A stretch of 64,000 nt of DNA from assembly GCA_024180945.1 (NCBI GenBank), contig JAKSGN010000023.1, positions 372,001-436,000 on the forward strand. The letters are read 5' to 3'. Below are positions 1 to 10,412 of this stretch, piece after piece; position 1 is the stretch's first letter; every line of letters begins with the position of its first letter. Position numbers and translations under genes: made by a program. The notes below the pieces were generated by a model. It saw only the letters and a list, made by a program, of their open reading frames with translations. It did no database searches and was not told the DNA's origin. The stretch comes from Macrophomina tecta. Taxonomy: Eukaryota; Ascomycota; Dothideomycetes; Botryosphaeriales; Botryosphaeriaceae.

Positions 1-3000
1 CGATCCATGCAACCAGAGGAATTATTAGAAGAAGTATTCTTTCGAGTCTCATTTGACTTAATACACATGACACGAGCCAACAACGGCCACCAATGGATTA
101 CGCATCTTGAATGCGCTTCCACCAAATTCACTTTTGCGGTCACTCACGCAACTAAGGATGAGTGCACCCAGCACCTTCTCAACATCATCCAAATGATTAA
201 GACAAGATTTGGCAAATCAGTAGCCTTTCTTAGATCAGATGGAGAAGTGTCGCTTACACGAGCCTTTAAGCAGCAGCTTGAGCAGCAGGGAGTTACCCAT
301 GAAGTATCAGCTCCGTATACCCCTCAGCAGAACGGCGCATCAGAGCGTTTAGGGCACTCAATCATCATCAAAGCAAGATCATTGCGAGTTAGTGCCAACC
401 TGCCTGAGCACCTATGGCCTGAAATTATCAAGGCAGCAGTCTACATCCACAATAGAACTCCAATGAAGCGCCACCATTGGAAAACGCCATTTGAGCGTGT
501 CCATGGCAAGAAGCCAAAAGTAGCTCACCTTCGAGTTTATGGCTGTAAAGCCTACTCACTACTGAAGAACATTCCACGCAGTAATAAGCTGGATGAACGT
601 GTCCTTATCGGATATTTGGTTGGATATGACTCCACCAACATCTACAGAATCTGGCATCCTCCAAAGGACCGAGTAGTACGCTCAAGAGACGTCACCTTTG
701 ACGAATCCAGCAAGTTCTCTCCAGAGGATCTAGAAAAGATACTCGCTCTGCAGCAACAGGAGCAAAATCAAGAGCAAGAGGTAGTTATTCCTCGTATTAC
801 GCTTTATGAGGAGGAGATTATCCCCTCGGATCAGGAATCTGAGGTCTTCTTTGACCTTAGTGATGAGCCATCACCGGCTCCAAATCAATCAACTCAAGAA
901 ACTCCAGAGACTCAAGGCAGCCGCCTAGGCGCCCAAGCACGAGGAACACAACTAGATTATCTACCAAGCCCTTCAGAATCAACCAGTGAAGGCCTAGCAC
1001 GCGAACAGCATGCGAAAAGCAGCCTACAAGCGGGCTCAACTCAAGGCGAGCAAACACCAGATCCTTCAGATCACGCATTACCAGATCGATCCACTCCAGT
1101 CCAACAACAAGCCTCTCAAGGCTTAGCCTCTCAAGGCTTAGGGGGTGAAGATCAACAGAATCAACAATCACGAGGACTCGGGCAGCTTATACCAGTCCAA
1201 TACGAGAATCCACCTGATCCAGGCGCTGCTAGAGGAAACCGTGCCCCAAGAGGACGTGATATTGCAGCGGATATTAATCCAAACCTGATTATCCACGGAT
1301 CAAGGACTCGCAACTCACGCAAAGATGCGTATATTGCGTCAATTCATGACAATATGTTCAGTCACCAAATGCTGTTTACGTCTTTTCTCGCATCTTTCCA
1401 GGAATCTACTGCAGCAAAAGCGCAAGCATCGCCTATAGGCCTACCACGTATTCACCGAGATCAACTGCCACCTGAACCTCGTTTCTACAAGGACATCTTC
1501 AACCACCCAATGAAAACCCACCTACTGGAGGCAATCCAAACAGAACTCCAGGAACTTCAGGGTAAGGGGGTGTGGGAGACAGCGGCACTCAGTGAAGCGA
1601 AAAGCCTCAACAAGGACGTAATACCACTTACCTGGGTATTCAAGTACAAGCTTGATGAACACGGCTGGCTTACTAAGGTTAAGGCACGCATCTGTGTAAG
1701 AGGAGACCTTCAGGCTACTCAGCAGGATACTTATGCGGCTACCCTTGCCTTTCGGATTTTCCGAGCCTTAATTGCCATCATCTGCGCTTTTGACTTAGAA
1801 ATGCGCCAGTACGACGTTGTGAACGCGTTCCCTCACGTTCCACTTGAGGAAAAGACATACTGTCGACCTCCAGAAGGACTAAAGCTTGAACAAGGCCAAA
1901 TCCTTCGTTTACTTCGAGCGCTTTATGGCCTTAAGGAGTCACCAGCTCTCTGGCAACGGCACTTCTGCAAATCCTTAGAAGAGCTCGGTTTGACTCAGGT
2001 GCCTGATGCCCCTTGCCTATACTCAAACGATCGCCTGTTCGTCTTCTTCTTTGTAGATGACGTTATTATGGCATACCACAAGCGAGATGAACCTTTTGCA
2101 GACGCTTTCCAAGAAGACCTGCTCAAACGCTACGAGATGAGAATTCTAGGAGAAGCACAATGGTTCCTAGCCTTACGCATTATAAGGGACCGAGAGCAGA
2201 GGCTCTTATGGCTCTCTCAGGAATCATATATCTCTGGCCTTATCACTCGCTACGGTGTTAGTGAAAATCACTTTCCTTCAACACCGCTTCCTTCAGATGA
2301 AGTGCTTCAAGCGAACCAAGGCACGCACGCAAGCGCGCAAGACATTCACCTTTATCAAAGCAGGATTGGTTCAGCACAATTCGCGGCCACTAGCACTAGG
2401 GTGGATGTTGCATACGCCTGTTCCGCACTATCGTCTTACCTTACCAATCCGTCTTCTCGCCACCTGGAACTTTCTCAGAGGCTCCTCAGCTACTTAGCAG
2501 GAACTAAGAAGCTCGCCTTATTCTTCCAGGGCAACTATGAGGACGAAAACAACATCTTTACCATTAGCAGTGATGCAGCATTTGCTAATGATCCGGACAC
2601 GCGCCGCAGCCACCAAGGCTCGATTATCACCATGTTCGGAGCAGCTGTTGATTGGAAGGCTATTAAGCAGCCTACTGTTACAACTTCAACCACCGAAGCC
2701 GAGCTTCTTGCCTTATCAGAAGCCGCCAAGCAATGCTTCTGGTGGAAACGCCTTTTCAGAGGAGTGCAATTCGATCCAGGCCACCAAATCAAAATACAGT
2801 GCGATAATACGCAAACGCTTCGGCTCATGCAGGAAAGCATTGGGAAGCTCAACACCAAGCTACGTCATGTGGATATTCACCACCATTGGCTGCGCCAGGA
2901 AGCCCAAGCAGGCAACGTTCACCTTCAGTGGACGCCTACAGCAGTGATGTTAGCAGACGGTCTTACTAAAGCCCTACCTCGCCAGAAGCACGCTCATTTC

Positions 3001-3036
3001 GTTACGGCCATTGGACTTTTCCTACTCCACAATTAG
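1..3036 (+). CDS. Ty1/Copia polyprotein, 3' part: integrase, reverse transcriptase, RNase H
   Basis: This is one open frame from the left edge; its gag and protease part lies outside the window. It shows an integrase core (acidic residue near the start, RSDGE, then TPQQNGASER carrying the catalytic Glu), a Gln/Ser-rich spacer around residues 250-420, and a Copia reverse transcriptase (WVFKYKLDEHG, DVVNAFPH, LRALYGLKESP, and FVDD where YVDD is usual). A Ty1-type RNase H follows, with SSDAAFAND, TTSTTEAELLAL and KHVD-like RHVDIHHHWLR. The enzymes copy element RNA into DNA and insert it. There is no stop or frameshift over 1,009 residues, so this copy is young or recently active compared with other elements here. 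The FVDD variant occurs in some retroelements and need not inactivate it. Confidence 0.95.
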   Translation, partial: RSMQPEELLEEVFFRVSFDLIHMTRANNGHQWITHLECASTKFTFAVTHATKDECTQHLLNIIQMIKTRFGKSVAFLRSDGEVSLTRAFKQQLEQQGVTHEVSAPYTPQQNGASERLGHSIIIKARSLRVSANLPEHLWPEIIKAAVYIHNRTPMKRHHWKTPFERVHGKKPKVAHLRVYGCKAYSLLKNIPRSNKLDERVLIGYLVGYDSTNIYRIWHPPKDRVVRSRDVTFDESSKFSPEDLEKILALQQQEQNQEQEVVIPRITLYEEEIIPSDQESEVFFDLSDEPSPAPNQSTQETPETQGSRLGAQARGTQLDYLPSPSESTSEGLAREQHAKSSLQAGSTQGEQTPDPSDHALPDRSTPVQQQASQGLASQGLGGEDQQNQQSRGLGQLIPVQYENPPDPGAARGNRAPRGRDIAADINPNLIIHGSRTRNSRKDAYIASIHDNMFSHQMLFTSFLASFQESTAAKAQASPIGLPRIHRDQLPPEPRFYKDIFNHPMKTHLLEAIQTELQELQGKGVWETAALSEAKSLNKDVIPLTWVFKYKLDEHGWLTKVKARICVRGDLQATQQDTYAATLAFRIFRALIAIICAFDLEMRQYDVVNAFPHVPLEEKTYCRPPEGLKLEQGQILRLLRALYGLKESPALWQRHFCKSLEELGLTQVPDAPCLYSNDRLFVFFFVDDVIMAYHKRDEPFADAFQEDLLKRYEMRILGEAQWFLALRIIRDREQRLLWLSQESYISGLITRYGVSENHFPSTPLPSDEVLQANQGTHASAQDIHLYQSRIGSAQFAATSTRVDVAYACSALSSYLTNPSSRHLELSQRLLSYLAGTKKLALFFQGNYEDENNIFTISSDAAFANDPDTRRSHQGSIITMFGAAVDWKAIKQPTVTTSTTEAELLALSEAAKQCFWWKRLFRGVQFDPGHQIKIQCDNTQTLRLMQESIGKLNTKLRHVDIHHHWLRQEAQAGNVHLQWTPTAVMLADGLTKALPRQKHAHFVTAIGLFLLHN

Positions 3037-3103
3037 CAGTCATGTATTTGTGTCATTTCACAAAATGAGGCGCAACCCTCATAGCTTACTTAAGCTAACA
3101 GAG

Positions 3104-3129
3104 GACTCATGCCTGAGCAGGCATGAGTC
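3104..3129 (+). other. Perfect 12-bp hairpin in Copia 3' untranslated region
   Basis: Arms GACTCATGCCTG and CAGGCATGAGTC are exact reverse complements with a 2-nt centre. It lies 68 bp after the polyprotein stop. Confidence 0.8.
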
Positions 3130-3179
3130 TCCCCTAACCCTTTTAGTACTTATATGTATTATCCTCACATTACTTGTGT

Positions 3180-3229
3180 ATTCTCCATACTGCAAGCAAG
3201 CAGTACCGCTTGCTTGTAGTATGGAGAAT
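3180..3229 (+). other. 22-bp stem-loop in Copia 3' untranslated region
   Basis: The left arm is 3180-3201, the loop is 6 nt (3202-3207) and the right arm is 3208-3229. One position is not Watson-Crick and becomes a G-U pair in RNA, so the transcript stem would be fully paired. It lies about 145 bp before the LTR. Confidence 0.8.
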
Positions 3230-3362
3230 GCGTTTTGTTATTTCTTTTGATTTTGGAAATCAATCAGCCTACTTTAAGCGAGTCCACGAGTTCAACACTC
3301 ACCTAGTTATCTATTTTACCCTTATTTTCTTTTTATCACCTACTCCCCAAATAGGCAGTACG

Positions 3363-3371
3363 TGAAGGGGG
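3363..3371 (+). other. Putative polypurine tract of the Copia element
   Basis: A short purine run (GAAGGGGG) ends two bases before the LTR, where plus-strand DNA synthesis is primed in LTR retrotransposons. Confidence 0.6.
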
Positions 3372-3373
3372 TG

Positions 3374-3581
3374 TGTTGGAATATTTGATTCAGTAGTGTT
3401 TTGGATTCAGTTATGTCTTATACTCGTTGCACACCTGTCTTAGCAGGTAAGCAAGTTACATACCCGTTTCACCCTAGTAGGTAGGATAGGTATAAGGGAA
3501 GCCCGTACGGCCTCCCTCTACTAGTCATGCCAATTCATCCCATTTACTATTGAATAAGCCGTCACACCACTTGTTCCAACA
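3374..3581 (+). repeat. 3' LTR of the Copia element
   Basis: The 208-bp repeat starts TGTTGGAATA and ends TTCCAACA, so it has TG...CA ends and short inverted termini. Likely 5-bp target duplication sequence aatat follows at 3582-3586; its partner is left of the window. It is related in sequence to the LTRs at 9646, 13195 and 31246. Confidence 0.85.
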
Positions 3582-3622
3582 AATATCAGCCTGGATTTTT
3601 GAAGCTTAGAACAGACACGTAC

Positions 3623-3924
3623 AGGATGGAGTCTATGAAGTCAGTCAGGAACGGATCCTCGCCTTTCTTGTCCCATTCCTGAGCAATACGACATGCTATC
3701 GCCGCTGGGCTTAAGTTGCTGTTGCTTCTGTCGATTCTCAGATCTTTTATCATTCTACCGACATGACTATTGACGGCCTCAGCAGTGCGCTCGTTGAAAC
3801 AGTAGCGCCTTTCCTCGTTTTCGTGGAGAGCTTTGAGAATTTCCGTGAGCTTATCTCTCTTGACATACGGAACTAATAACAGGGTCGTGATGTTCTCCTC
3901 ACTGGTCCACGGGGGCCCGGCCAT
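3623..3924 (-). CDS. Small SANT/Myb-like protein, first exon, cut off by the Copia insertion
   Basis: The chosen ATG at 3924 opens with MAGPPWTSEENITTLLL, whose W-x-EE pattern followed by Leu-rich and basic helices resembles SANT/Myb-like domains of small fungal nuclear proteins. About 100 residues are readable. A consensus donor GTACGT lies at 3622-3617, after the codons for DSIL. The Copia LTR starts about 40 bp further on, so downstream exons are missing and the retrotransposon probably landed in this intron. An upstream extension beyond this ATG is open but low-complexity (Phe-rich) and was not used. DNA-binding function is inferred from the pattern only. Confidence 0.5.
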
Positions 3925-4530
3925 TGCAACTGATTGGCTTGTGGAAGAGTGTGAAATGTGCAAGAATAATAATAATATAAAAAAAAAAAAAGCGGGATGT
4001 AAGGGATACATGAGCTCGAGAGAAGTCAAGGATTCTTTAAGTCATGACTGCCAACACAATAACCCTTGACAAGCGGCGTAGAAACTGAATCGTGCTCGGC
4101 CATGCCGTTTGGAAACCTCCGAAAAGCTCAGGGGTGGAAGACCGGTATTTGGAGTGCCGCATCGCTGCGCCGCATGCTGTGCCGGACCCGCCGTTCTGGG
4201 AAGATAGTGTAGCTAACGACGCTGAGACGAGAGCCTGTCTGGTCACATTCGAGGCACGCAAGAAAAAGAGACATGGAAATGTAGTTGATGCTCTCTTTTT
4301 TCTAAAAAGAAAAAAAGGACAAGACGAAGAAGAAGGATTGTATACGTTAATCTTGGTGTTGAGAAAGGACAATTTGTGGACGATACCCCACTTCAGGTCC
4401 GCGATAGGCTCGCTCTTATATCCTAGAACTACCAAAAATCCACATGATATGCATGTCAACAGTCCATTAATATTAAGGGACTTATCCGGCCTTCGGGATA
4501 CATGGGAAAAAATGCCCTGCTAGTTAACCG

Positions 4531-4788
4531 TCAGCCACCTGCAAAAAGTCAATGGCCACACCTGGCTCGTGCGCCAACATCCTTCTTACATTCTCACGGC
4601 CAGTATGACATCAGAGGCCCTTGTCACCGTCTAAAAAACGCAGAGTATGTAAAATATGTACATGCGATATAGTATCGACCAATTTTGGGTAAATTAGAAT
4701 GCTTTCGGTGCTGTAGTAAGTCCTGTATTTTGGGGACGATGTTGGCGCACTGACCAGGTGGCCATTGACTTTCTGTGGGTGGCTGGTC
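4531..4788. repeat. Inverted repeat of about 50 bp flanking 156 bp
   Basis: The segment 4531-4581 and the reverse complement of 4738-4788 match over about 50 bp with a few differences, both holding aaGTCAATGGCCAC and GCGCCAACATC. It could be a relic of a short inverted-repeat element or a hairpin. No target duplication was recognised. Confidence 0.6.
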
Positions 4789-6010
4789 ATACCACATCGC
4801 TTCGTCGCAATAGATTTCTGGAGCTGTGTGTCGTCGGAAGTCCAGCACTGCGGTATTATGTCCTTAAATCTACTTTATAGTTTGGAACGGAAAAGAAGAA
4901 ACATACCGGACCTATATAGTGTATCGATGCTAAAGAATGTCGTCTTGGCATGAGAGAGCCGCTGAGATTCGTAGATAATGTACTTCGCAGTGTATCTAAG
5001 CTTCCAATTCTTTTTCGAAGACAGTAAATTGCAGCGGTACTCCACCTCTGTCACTACTGTTATATGTTGCTTTAATTTACTGCACTGATCGATGAAGGCA
5101 TATGGCACACTTTTTTTTATTTACTTTTTGTCTGCACCCACGTTTCTCCTGTAGTACAGCCCCTCGAAATCATCAACCCAGCCGCAGATTACGCCAAAAT
5201 GGTCAGCGAAAGCTATATGAAGCAGCAAATATAGGGTGAGCACCGAGCAACCGAATTTTCTCTACTTGGGGCTCCAACGCTTGTCCTAGCTCAACGGTGC
5301 GGAGACACCCCCGGGAGCACGTGCGCACGTGCGCTCAGCTTTACCCGCTCGCTCGCGATCTAGGCATCTCGACTATCTTGCAGTGCAGCCGGGTTTCGAT
5401 TGGAATTCTGTCGCGTATATCCGCGAGCTGTAGCTAACCAGCAGCACTGACTCGATAACTGTGTCAGAATCGTTATCGGCTGTTGCTGCTGTGCCGCTGA
5501 GCCGCCGAACACGCAAGGCAGACACGATGGTTGCCTTCGCATTTACCGAGGCTTCTACTGTGTACGACTTTATGATGCAGTAATCGTACGTGCGACGTTG
5601 ATTATGGGCGACATATTGCCATCAGCGCAGCACTACCAACTGCTAAATACGCTTGAACCTGACTGTGGAACTGTACAAAAACACCATGTTCTTCAGAAGC
5701 ACGCTAGTTGGGAACATCATCGTATCCATCCAGCGGGGACTTGCCGCTTGAATTGCAGCTCAGTATTGTAGGTTTGATCCGCAGTAGCGTAGCACAGGCC
5801 CCATGCGGTGTCGGTCTGGGGTTCCTGAGCAGGGTCTGCAGGAAGCAATCAGGCCACGCCGCTCACCCTATGGTTGTGCCCAGCCTATCGCGGATGCACC
5901 GACTCAACCCCGAGAAGAGCCCCACTTAAGCGCGGGTGTGAAGATAGTATTCGTTGCAGCACCCGGAAAGTCAGGAAAGGCGAGGGCATCGTTGGCCGAA
6001 CAAGAACTGT

Positions 6011-6125
6011 GCCACACGGCTGCAGCGCTCCAAACGCACAGACGGAGAAAAACTTTCCGAGCGCCGTCACTTCCTTTGCTCTTGTCTCGGGCCACTTTCA
6101 GTTCGAGAGAAAAGAGAAAGAGTTA
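6011..6125 (+). repeat. Dispersed repeat, copy 1 (partner near 12465-12600)
   Basis: The stretch CTGTGCCACACGGCTGCAGC through a shared TCTCGGGC motif aligns with 12462-12560, with scattered substitutions and a small gap. It lies upstream of the AT-hook gene. Its nature is unknown. Confidence 0.5.
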
Positions 6126-6214
6126 GCTAGCCAGGACCAGTCATTCCGTCGTTGAGGCGTAGCTTGTGGGTAGATGACACGAAGCGGCTCAGAATCCTCC
6201 CGTCTGACAGCGGC

Positions 6215-6267
6215 ACAGCAGCTCGCGACAGCAGCTCGCGACACAGCAGCTCGCGACACAGCAGCTA
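6215..6267 (+). repeat. Tandem repeat of about 15 bp (AGCAGCTCGCGACAC)
   Basis: About three and a half imperfect copies of a 12-16 bp unit lie some 500 bp before the AT-hook gene start. A second short degenerate repeat (GCATA-type, about 10 bp) follows at 6577-6625. Confidence 0.7.
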
Positions 6268-6757
6268 GAACTCTGCTGCTACTTAATCAGACCGCCTCAC
6301 GACCATTGCCGAGAGAAACTGCCGTATGGTAGTCTACTCCCACGAGATCGCGTGAGGTCTAAACATGGGAAAGCCGCACACTCGCAATTCGATCGCGCCG
6401 ACCTACACGCCTGCCTCAATGGGACTGCAGCTGCAACAGGCGACGAGCTGCGGTTGACAGAGATCTGCATGCCTCCTTGGGAAGTCTCCTAAATTTAGAC
6501 CTTCGAGCAAGAAAATCACATCCAGTAGAATCGGCTGGCCCAGACGGTGGGGCAAGCATGCGAAGCGCACAGAGCGTACATGGCATAAACGGCATACAGA
6601 GCATACAGGGCATATACGGCACGCAGTTAGCATCGAGCGCTGGATGGCATCTCCCTACAAATGTAGCGAGTGAGGATCACCGCATGTTAAACATGCTGCA
6701 CACTGACCAGCCATAGAGGGTCTACACCGCGACTCGCGATTTTCCTCGTCAGTAATC

Positions 6758-7800
6758 ATGTCCAGCATGCCTAACGCCGATCAAGGGGCCACTACAAAGA
6801 TCAAGAAGGTGACAACGAGGCCGAAAGCTCCGAAAAAGAAGCCAGGAAGGGCGCAGAATGGCGATGGGCCGTACTGTCCACCAGCCAGACGACGTGGCCG
6901 GCCAAGAATCTACGGTACGTCATATTGCCTCACCTGGGCATGAAATTCAACTGAAGCCGGTGGCCAGACACAACAAACCCAGTGTTGGAAAGCTCTGGTG
7001 GCAGCTCTGAGCTCTCGTCAGCCACGCGGTCTGTAGTTGAAGCGGCTGATGCAAGAACGAGCAGAAGCGATGTCTTCAGCTGCACGAGCACGACAGAGCC
7101 TCCCAACTCGCTTTCCACTATCAACGACGCGTACACTTGCTTTGCGCTCCCGGGGACCGGGCCCGGGACTGGGCTCTCAAACACGTTGCCATCCGCTGCA
7201 AGGACCTCCGAGACGACACCTACACAGTCCACGAACGAGTCTCTGCCCCCGACTGCCGATTTCCCGAACGGCATCCTGGGCTTTAATGAGATCCAAGACG
7301 CCAATAATCTGCTTGGAGGCACACTCCTCGAAGAGAAAAACGTGCAGCATTTCGATAATACAGCCAACGCCGACGGAATATTCGAAGCTACTTGGAATTC
7401 TGCTCTTTCTGGGAGCGGGCATGAGGCCATCGTTCCCACTGATCTTCTACACGGCTTCACCGCGGTGGGACCGGCTCCGTCAACTCCAACCGTGAGGGGA
7501 AAGCCTGGTCCCGCCTTTTTTTCCGCCCCTGCGGGCTTCTTCTCGACTCATCATCTCGCATACAATGGCCTGTGTAGCCATCACTTTTGTCCGAATGGTT
7601 GCCAGCCGCATTTCAACGTCGATCCAGGAATGACCGTGCAAAGCTCCTGCGGGATCACCGCCGGCGCGATCAGTCCGTCACAGTACCAGATGCCGCCTCC
7701 TGGTATGATGGAAACTCAATGGAGGCTGGTCCCGCTGACTGCATTTCCCCTGGTCCACGTTAATACGCCAAGCAATGCCAATGCGGGACATTACCGTTGA
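6758..7800 (+). CDS. AT-hook protein, two exons (paralogue of 34156-35063)
   Basis: Exons 6758-6914 and 6968-7800 encode about 329 residues. The 53-bp intron starts GTACGT, has an ACTGA branch-like site and ends at CCAG; splicing joins the frames exactly. The N-terminus is Lys/Pro-rich and carries an AT-hook core RRRGRPR at residues 44-50, which binds the minor groove of AT-rich DNA. The remainder is Ser/Thr/Pro-rich with a Cys/His patch (GLCSHHFCPNGCQP) and looks disordered, like a transcription-factor activation region. The paralogue has an equal-length intron at the same place, directly after the AT-hook. A nuclear role is inferred; targets are unknown. Confidence 0.65.
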
Positions 7801-9645
7801 TAACGCGCAACCCGGATGTTTTAATGGTATCTGATTTTTGTTTTGTTGAACTTGGTCGGAACGAATGATGAGTTTTTGGTTATGTGCTGCAGAAGGATGG
7901 AGGGGGCTGTCTTATACTTGACGCAGCCAAGCCACGCTACTGAATCTTGAATACACGAGAATTCCAAAAGATTTCTTTTTTTTTTTTTCTCCGATCAAGT
8001 GAACGTTTTAGTCAATGCAAAGTAAGATGGCCAAACGTTAGTAAAGAGCTGCAAAAGGACGAAGGAGGTCCGATGCTTCATTCCGATCTAACTCTATCCT
8101 AACTTTGAAACATTCTCCCCTCAACGTTGAAGTTCTTGTGGCCATTGAATCATCTGATACCAGAAAAACATCCAGCATGGGGAACAGAACATGTCTATCA
8201 TCAGTTTACAGTGGGCCCTGGAACTAGACACTTGATCGCCGATGCAGCCGTTGCTCTTCCCGTGTGCTACCCTTCCCATCTACTTGAAGTCTCGTGTTGT
8301 CAGCAGCGAAGAACTCTCGAAGCCTTCGTATTTCAACGGCTTTGACTCTTGCTTCTAACCGTCTTATACGTTCCAGAATCTTCAAGTGTAGCAGGAGAAC
8401 ATGGTTTGTTGCATCCAATCCATCGTGGAAACCTTTGCGCCGCTCCTCTGACTGTGCTGGTGAGTAAGAGTTTTGTGCATGTATACCAGGAGAGCTCTCA
8501 CCGTACCATTTCTTGGGCGGAATAAGCGTGGTTAATCGAAGCCCGTCTGTCTGCCTGCATGGTAAATATAGGCTCCTATGGGGGTTCGAGTTAGATATTT
8601 TCAGAGCATCATCATGCATCGTGTGACAGAAAAGGAAACGCTCACATACAATTCTCTGCTGGAGTGCGAATTCAGCCGGGATGCCTTGGTGTTTTTCTCC
8701 GCACGAATTACTCCGAACTCTGTTCTCCTGCTCGCAGTTTCGATCTGGCTTTCTATAATCGTTGGACTGATGGCGCTTATATGGGTAACACGACCGCCAT
8801 ATGAGACACTATAGGGTATCCAAACGCCTGATTCATATGTTCTTACATTTTCAGTATGCGATGACAAAGGTATAATAACTCCTTGTAAGTTATTGCTTCG
8901 AATGCTAGTATCCTCGCTTTCTCTCGATGCTTGTTCAATGAATGAGATTGATTACATCAGGGCGATGAACTACGTCCAGATTGCTAACGATAGTCGCGAA
9001 TTGACAAGAAATAGTTCCATTAAATCAGGACGCTTACAGTATAACCATATGGTGGTAAGCTATTCGGAACCATGTGTTAACGGCGCAAGAAGAGTGATGG
9101 CCGATTACAAAGCCGCAAGTTCTGCGAGTCTCGGCATATCCTTACTGTAGCCATCAATATTAAAACTAATTTCGATCACATGTTTGCATAAGCGTGAATT
9201 CGATCGGTTCTTGGAAGAGGATAGGTCACTCCAATATAAAACAGACGTGTGTCGAATTGCATTTGTCAAAGACCATCTTCGTCATTGCTTTCATCAGCCT
9301 CAAAGATATAAAATACATCATCGTATGGGACAAACGAAATTGAGTACAATACCAGCCGGTAATTCGAGAACAATGTGCTATCACATCAGGAATTCACTGC
9401 AAACTGAGAACCTTCACTCTGGTCGAGTTCTACCCTTGCTGGTAATTAAAGAAGAAAGCTGAGAAGAAAGCTGAGAAGGCGAGGCTGTGAGTGGGCAATA
9501 CAAACCGAGTAATCGATACTATTCACGTCTTCCTACCTCGAGACAACGGCAGTGTTGAATGAAATATGTCCTAAGAAGTCGCATGACTCATTTCATTTTG
9601 CACTCATTTCTCGAAACCCATCGTTTTTTATGTTCACAGTATATC
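7801..9645. other. Intergenic; a few short unassigned open frames
   Basis: The best candidate is a 131-codon frame on the minus strand at 8224-8619 starting at an ATG, with a heptad-like stretch near RRLEARVKAVEIRRL. It has no recognisable domain and may be spurious. Nothing else is supported. Confidence 0.3.
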
Positions 9646-9875
9646 TGTTGGGATAACTAAGCAAGTTATATTAGAGGATTCCTAAGGCGTCTTTAGTTCT
9701 AGACATCGATAGTTCGTTGCCTAGTAAACCTACTAAGTTAGTAAGCTACGCCACTTATTTTACCCCTAAGGGGTAGAATAGGTATAAAGAGAAGCCCTTA
9801 AGGCCTTCCTCTAGAAGATATGCCAACTCATCTTCATCAGTTGCACTAAGGCTGCCAATTAGTCATTTTCCAACA
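9646..9875 (+). repeat. Solo Copia-type LTR with perfect target duplication
   Basis: The 230-bp repeat starts TGTTGGGATAA and ends TTTTCCAACA. The 5-bp sequence atatc flanks it exactly on both sides (9641-9645 and 9876-9880). It resembles the LTR at 3374-3581, notably in the GAATAGGTATAA and CTTCCTCTA blocks. A solo LTR results from recombination between the two LTRs of a full element. Confidence 0.9.
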
Positions 9876-10146
9876 ATATCTAAGCTTCCAATACCGTGCA
9901 AGTAGAGAGTGTATGATTTTAGTTACGTGAATTTTTAAACTGCTTTTCTTTTTTCACTGACACTTAACATTTTTCGTTTTGTTCGTTCCCAGTATGACTG
10001 TGGAGTACATGAGCCATAATATTTTGATTAGGCTGGATTTAGTTATTGTGATTTATTGTCCTAAGCTTTATACAGATTATCGAGTATGTACATATAGTCG
10101 AAAATTTTGCTTTGGCGTTAGTTACCGAGAACTTTATATAATAATT

Positions 10147-10371
10147 TGTTGGACTTGGGTGAGTGAAGAGTAGTGAGGTCAGAAAGAGAGTAAATTCTGC
10201 CTGTCCCCTGAGAGGGAGGCAAGACTTGCTTATTATACATAAATGAGTGCTTGAATAACCGAGGAGAGCAGAAGCCGATATTGCTATCCGAAGCTTGTGA
10301 AGATGAGGAGTAGTCAGGAGGTGGCAAAGAGTAGATGCTGATCTGAGGCAGTAAGGCAAAATAGTCTGACA
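10147..10371 (+). repeat. Solo LTR of a second family, perfect target duplication
   Basis: This 225-bp repeat starts TGTTGGACTTGGG and ends AGTCTGACA, with taatt duplicated at 10142-10146 and 10372-10376. Further copies lie at 11033-11220 (truncated) and 29134-29361 (reversed). Confidence 0.9.
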
Positions 10372-10412
10372 TAATTACTCTCTCTTTTTCGCTCTTTTAA
10401 AGGCCTAGAGCT

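Larger units (their letters stand above)
4060..6757. other. Intergenic, no convincing gene
   Basis: Apart from the inverted repeat at 4531-4788 and the short repeats listed separately, only short overlapping open frames without recognisable domains or credible starts are present. Confidence 0.5.

Noticed and set aside
857..1171. 104-codon minus-strand frame inside the Copia polyprotein
   Set aside because: Shadow of the low-complexity integrase/RT spacer.
4092..4523. 143-codon plus-strand frame
   Set aside because: It begins with GTG, overlaps an antisense frame of equal length and shows no domain.
10039..10372. Two overlapping minus-strand frames of 84-106 codons
   Set aside because: They lie in the solo LTR 10147-10371; the same frames recur in the copy at 29134-29361.
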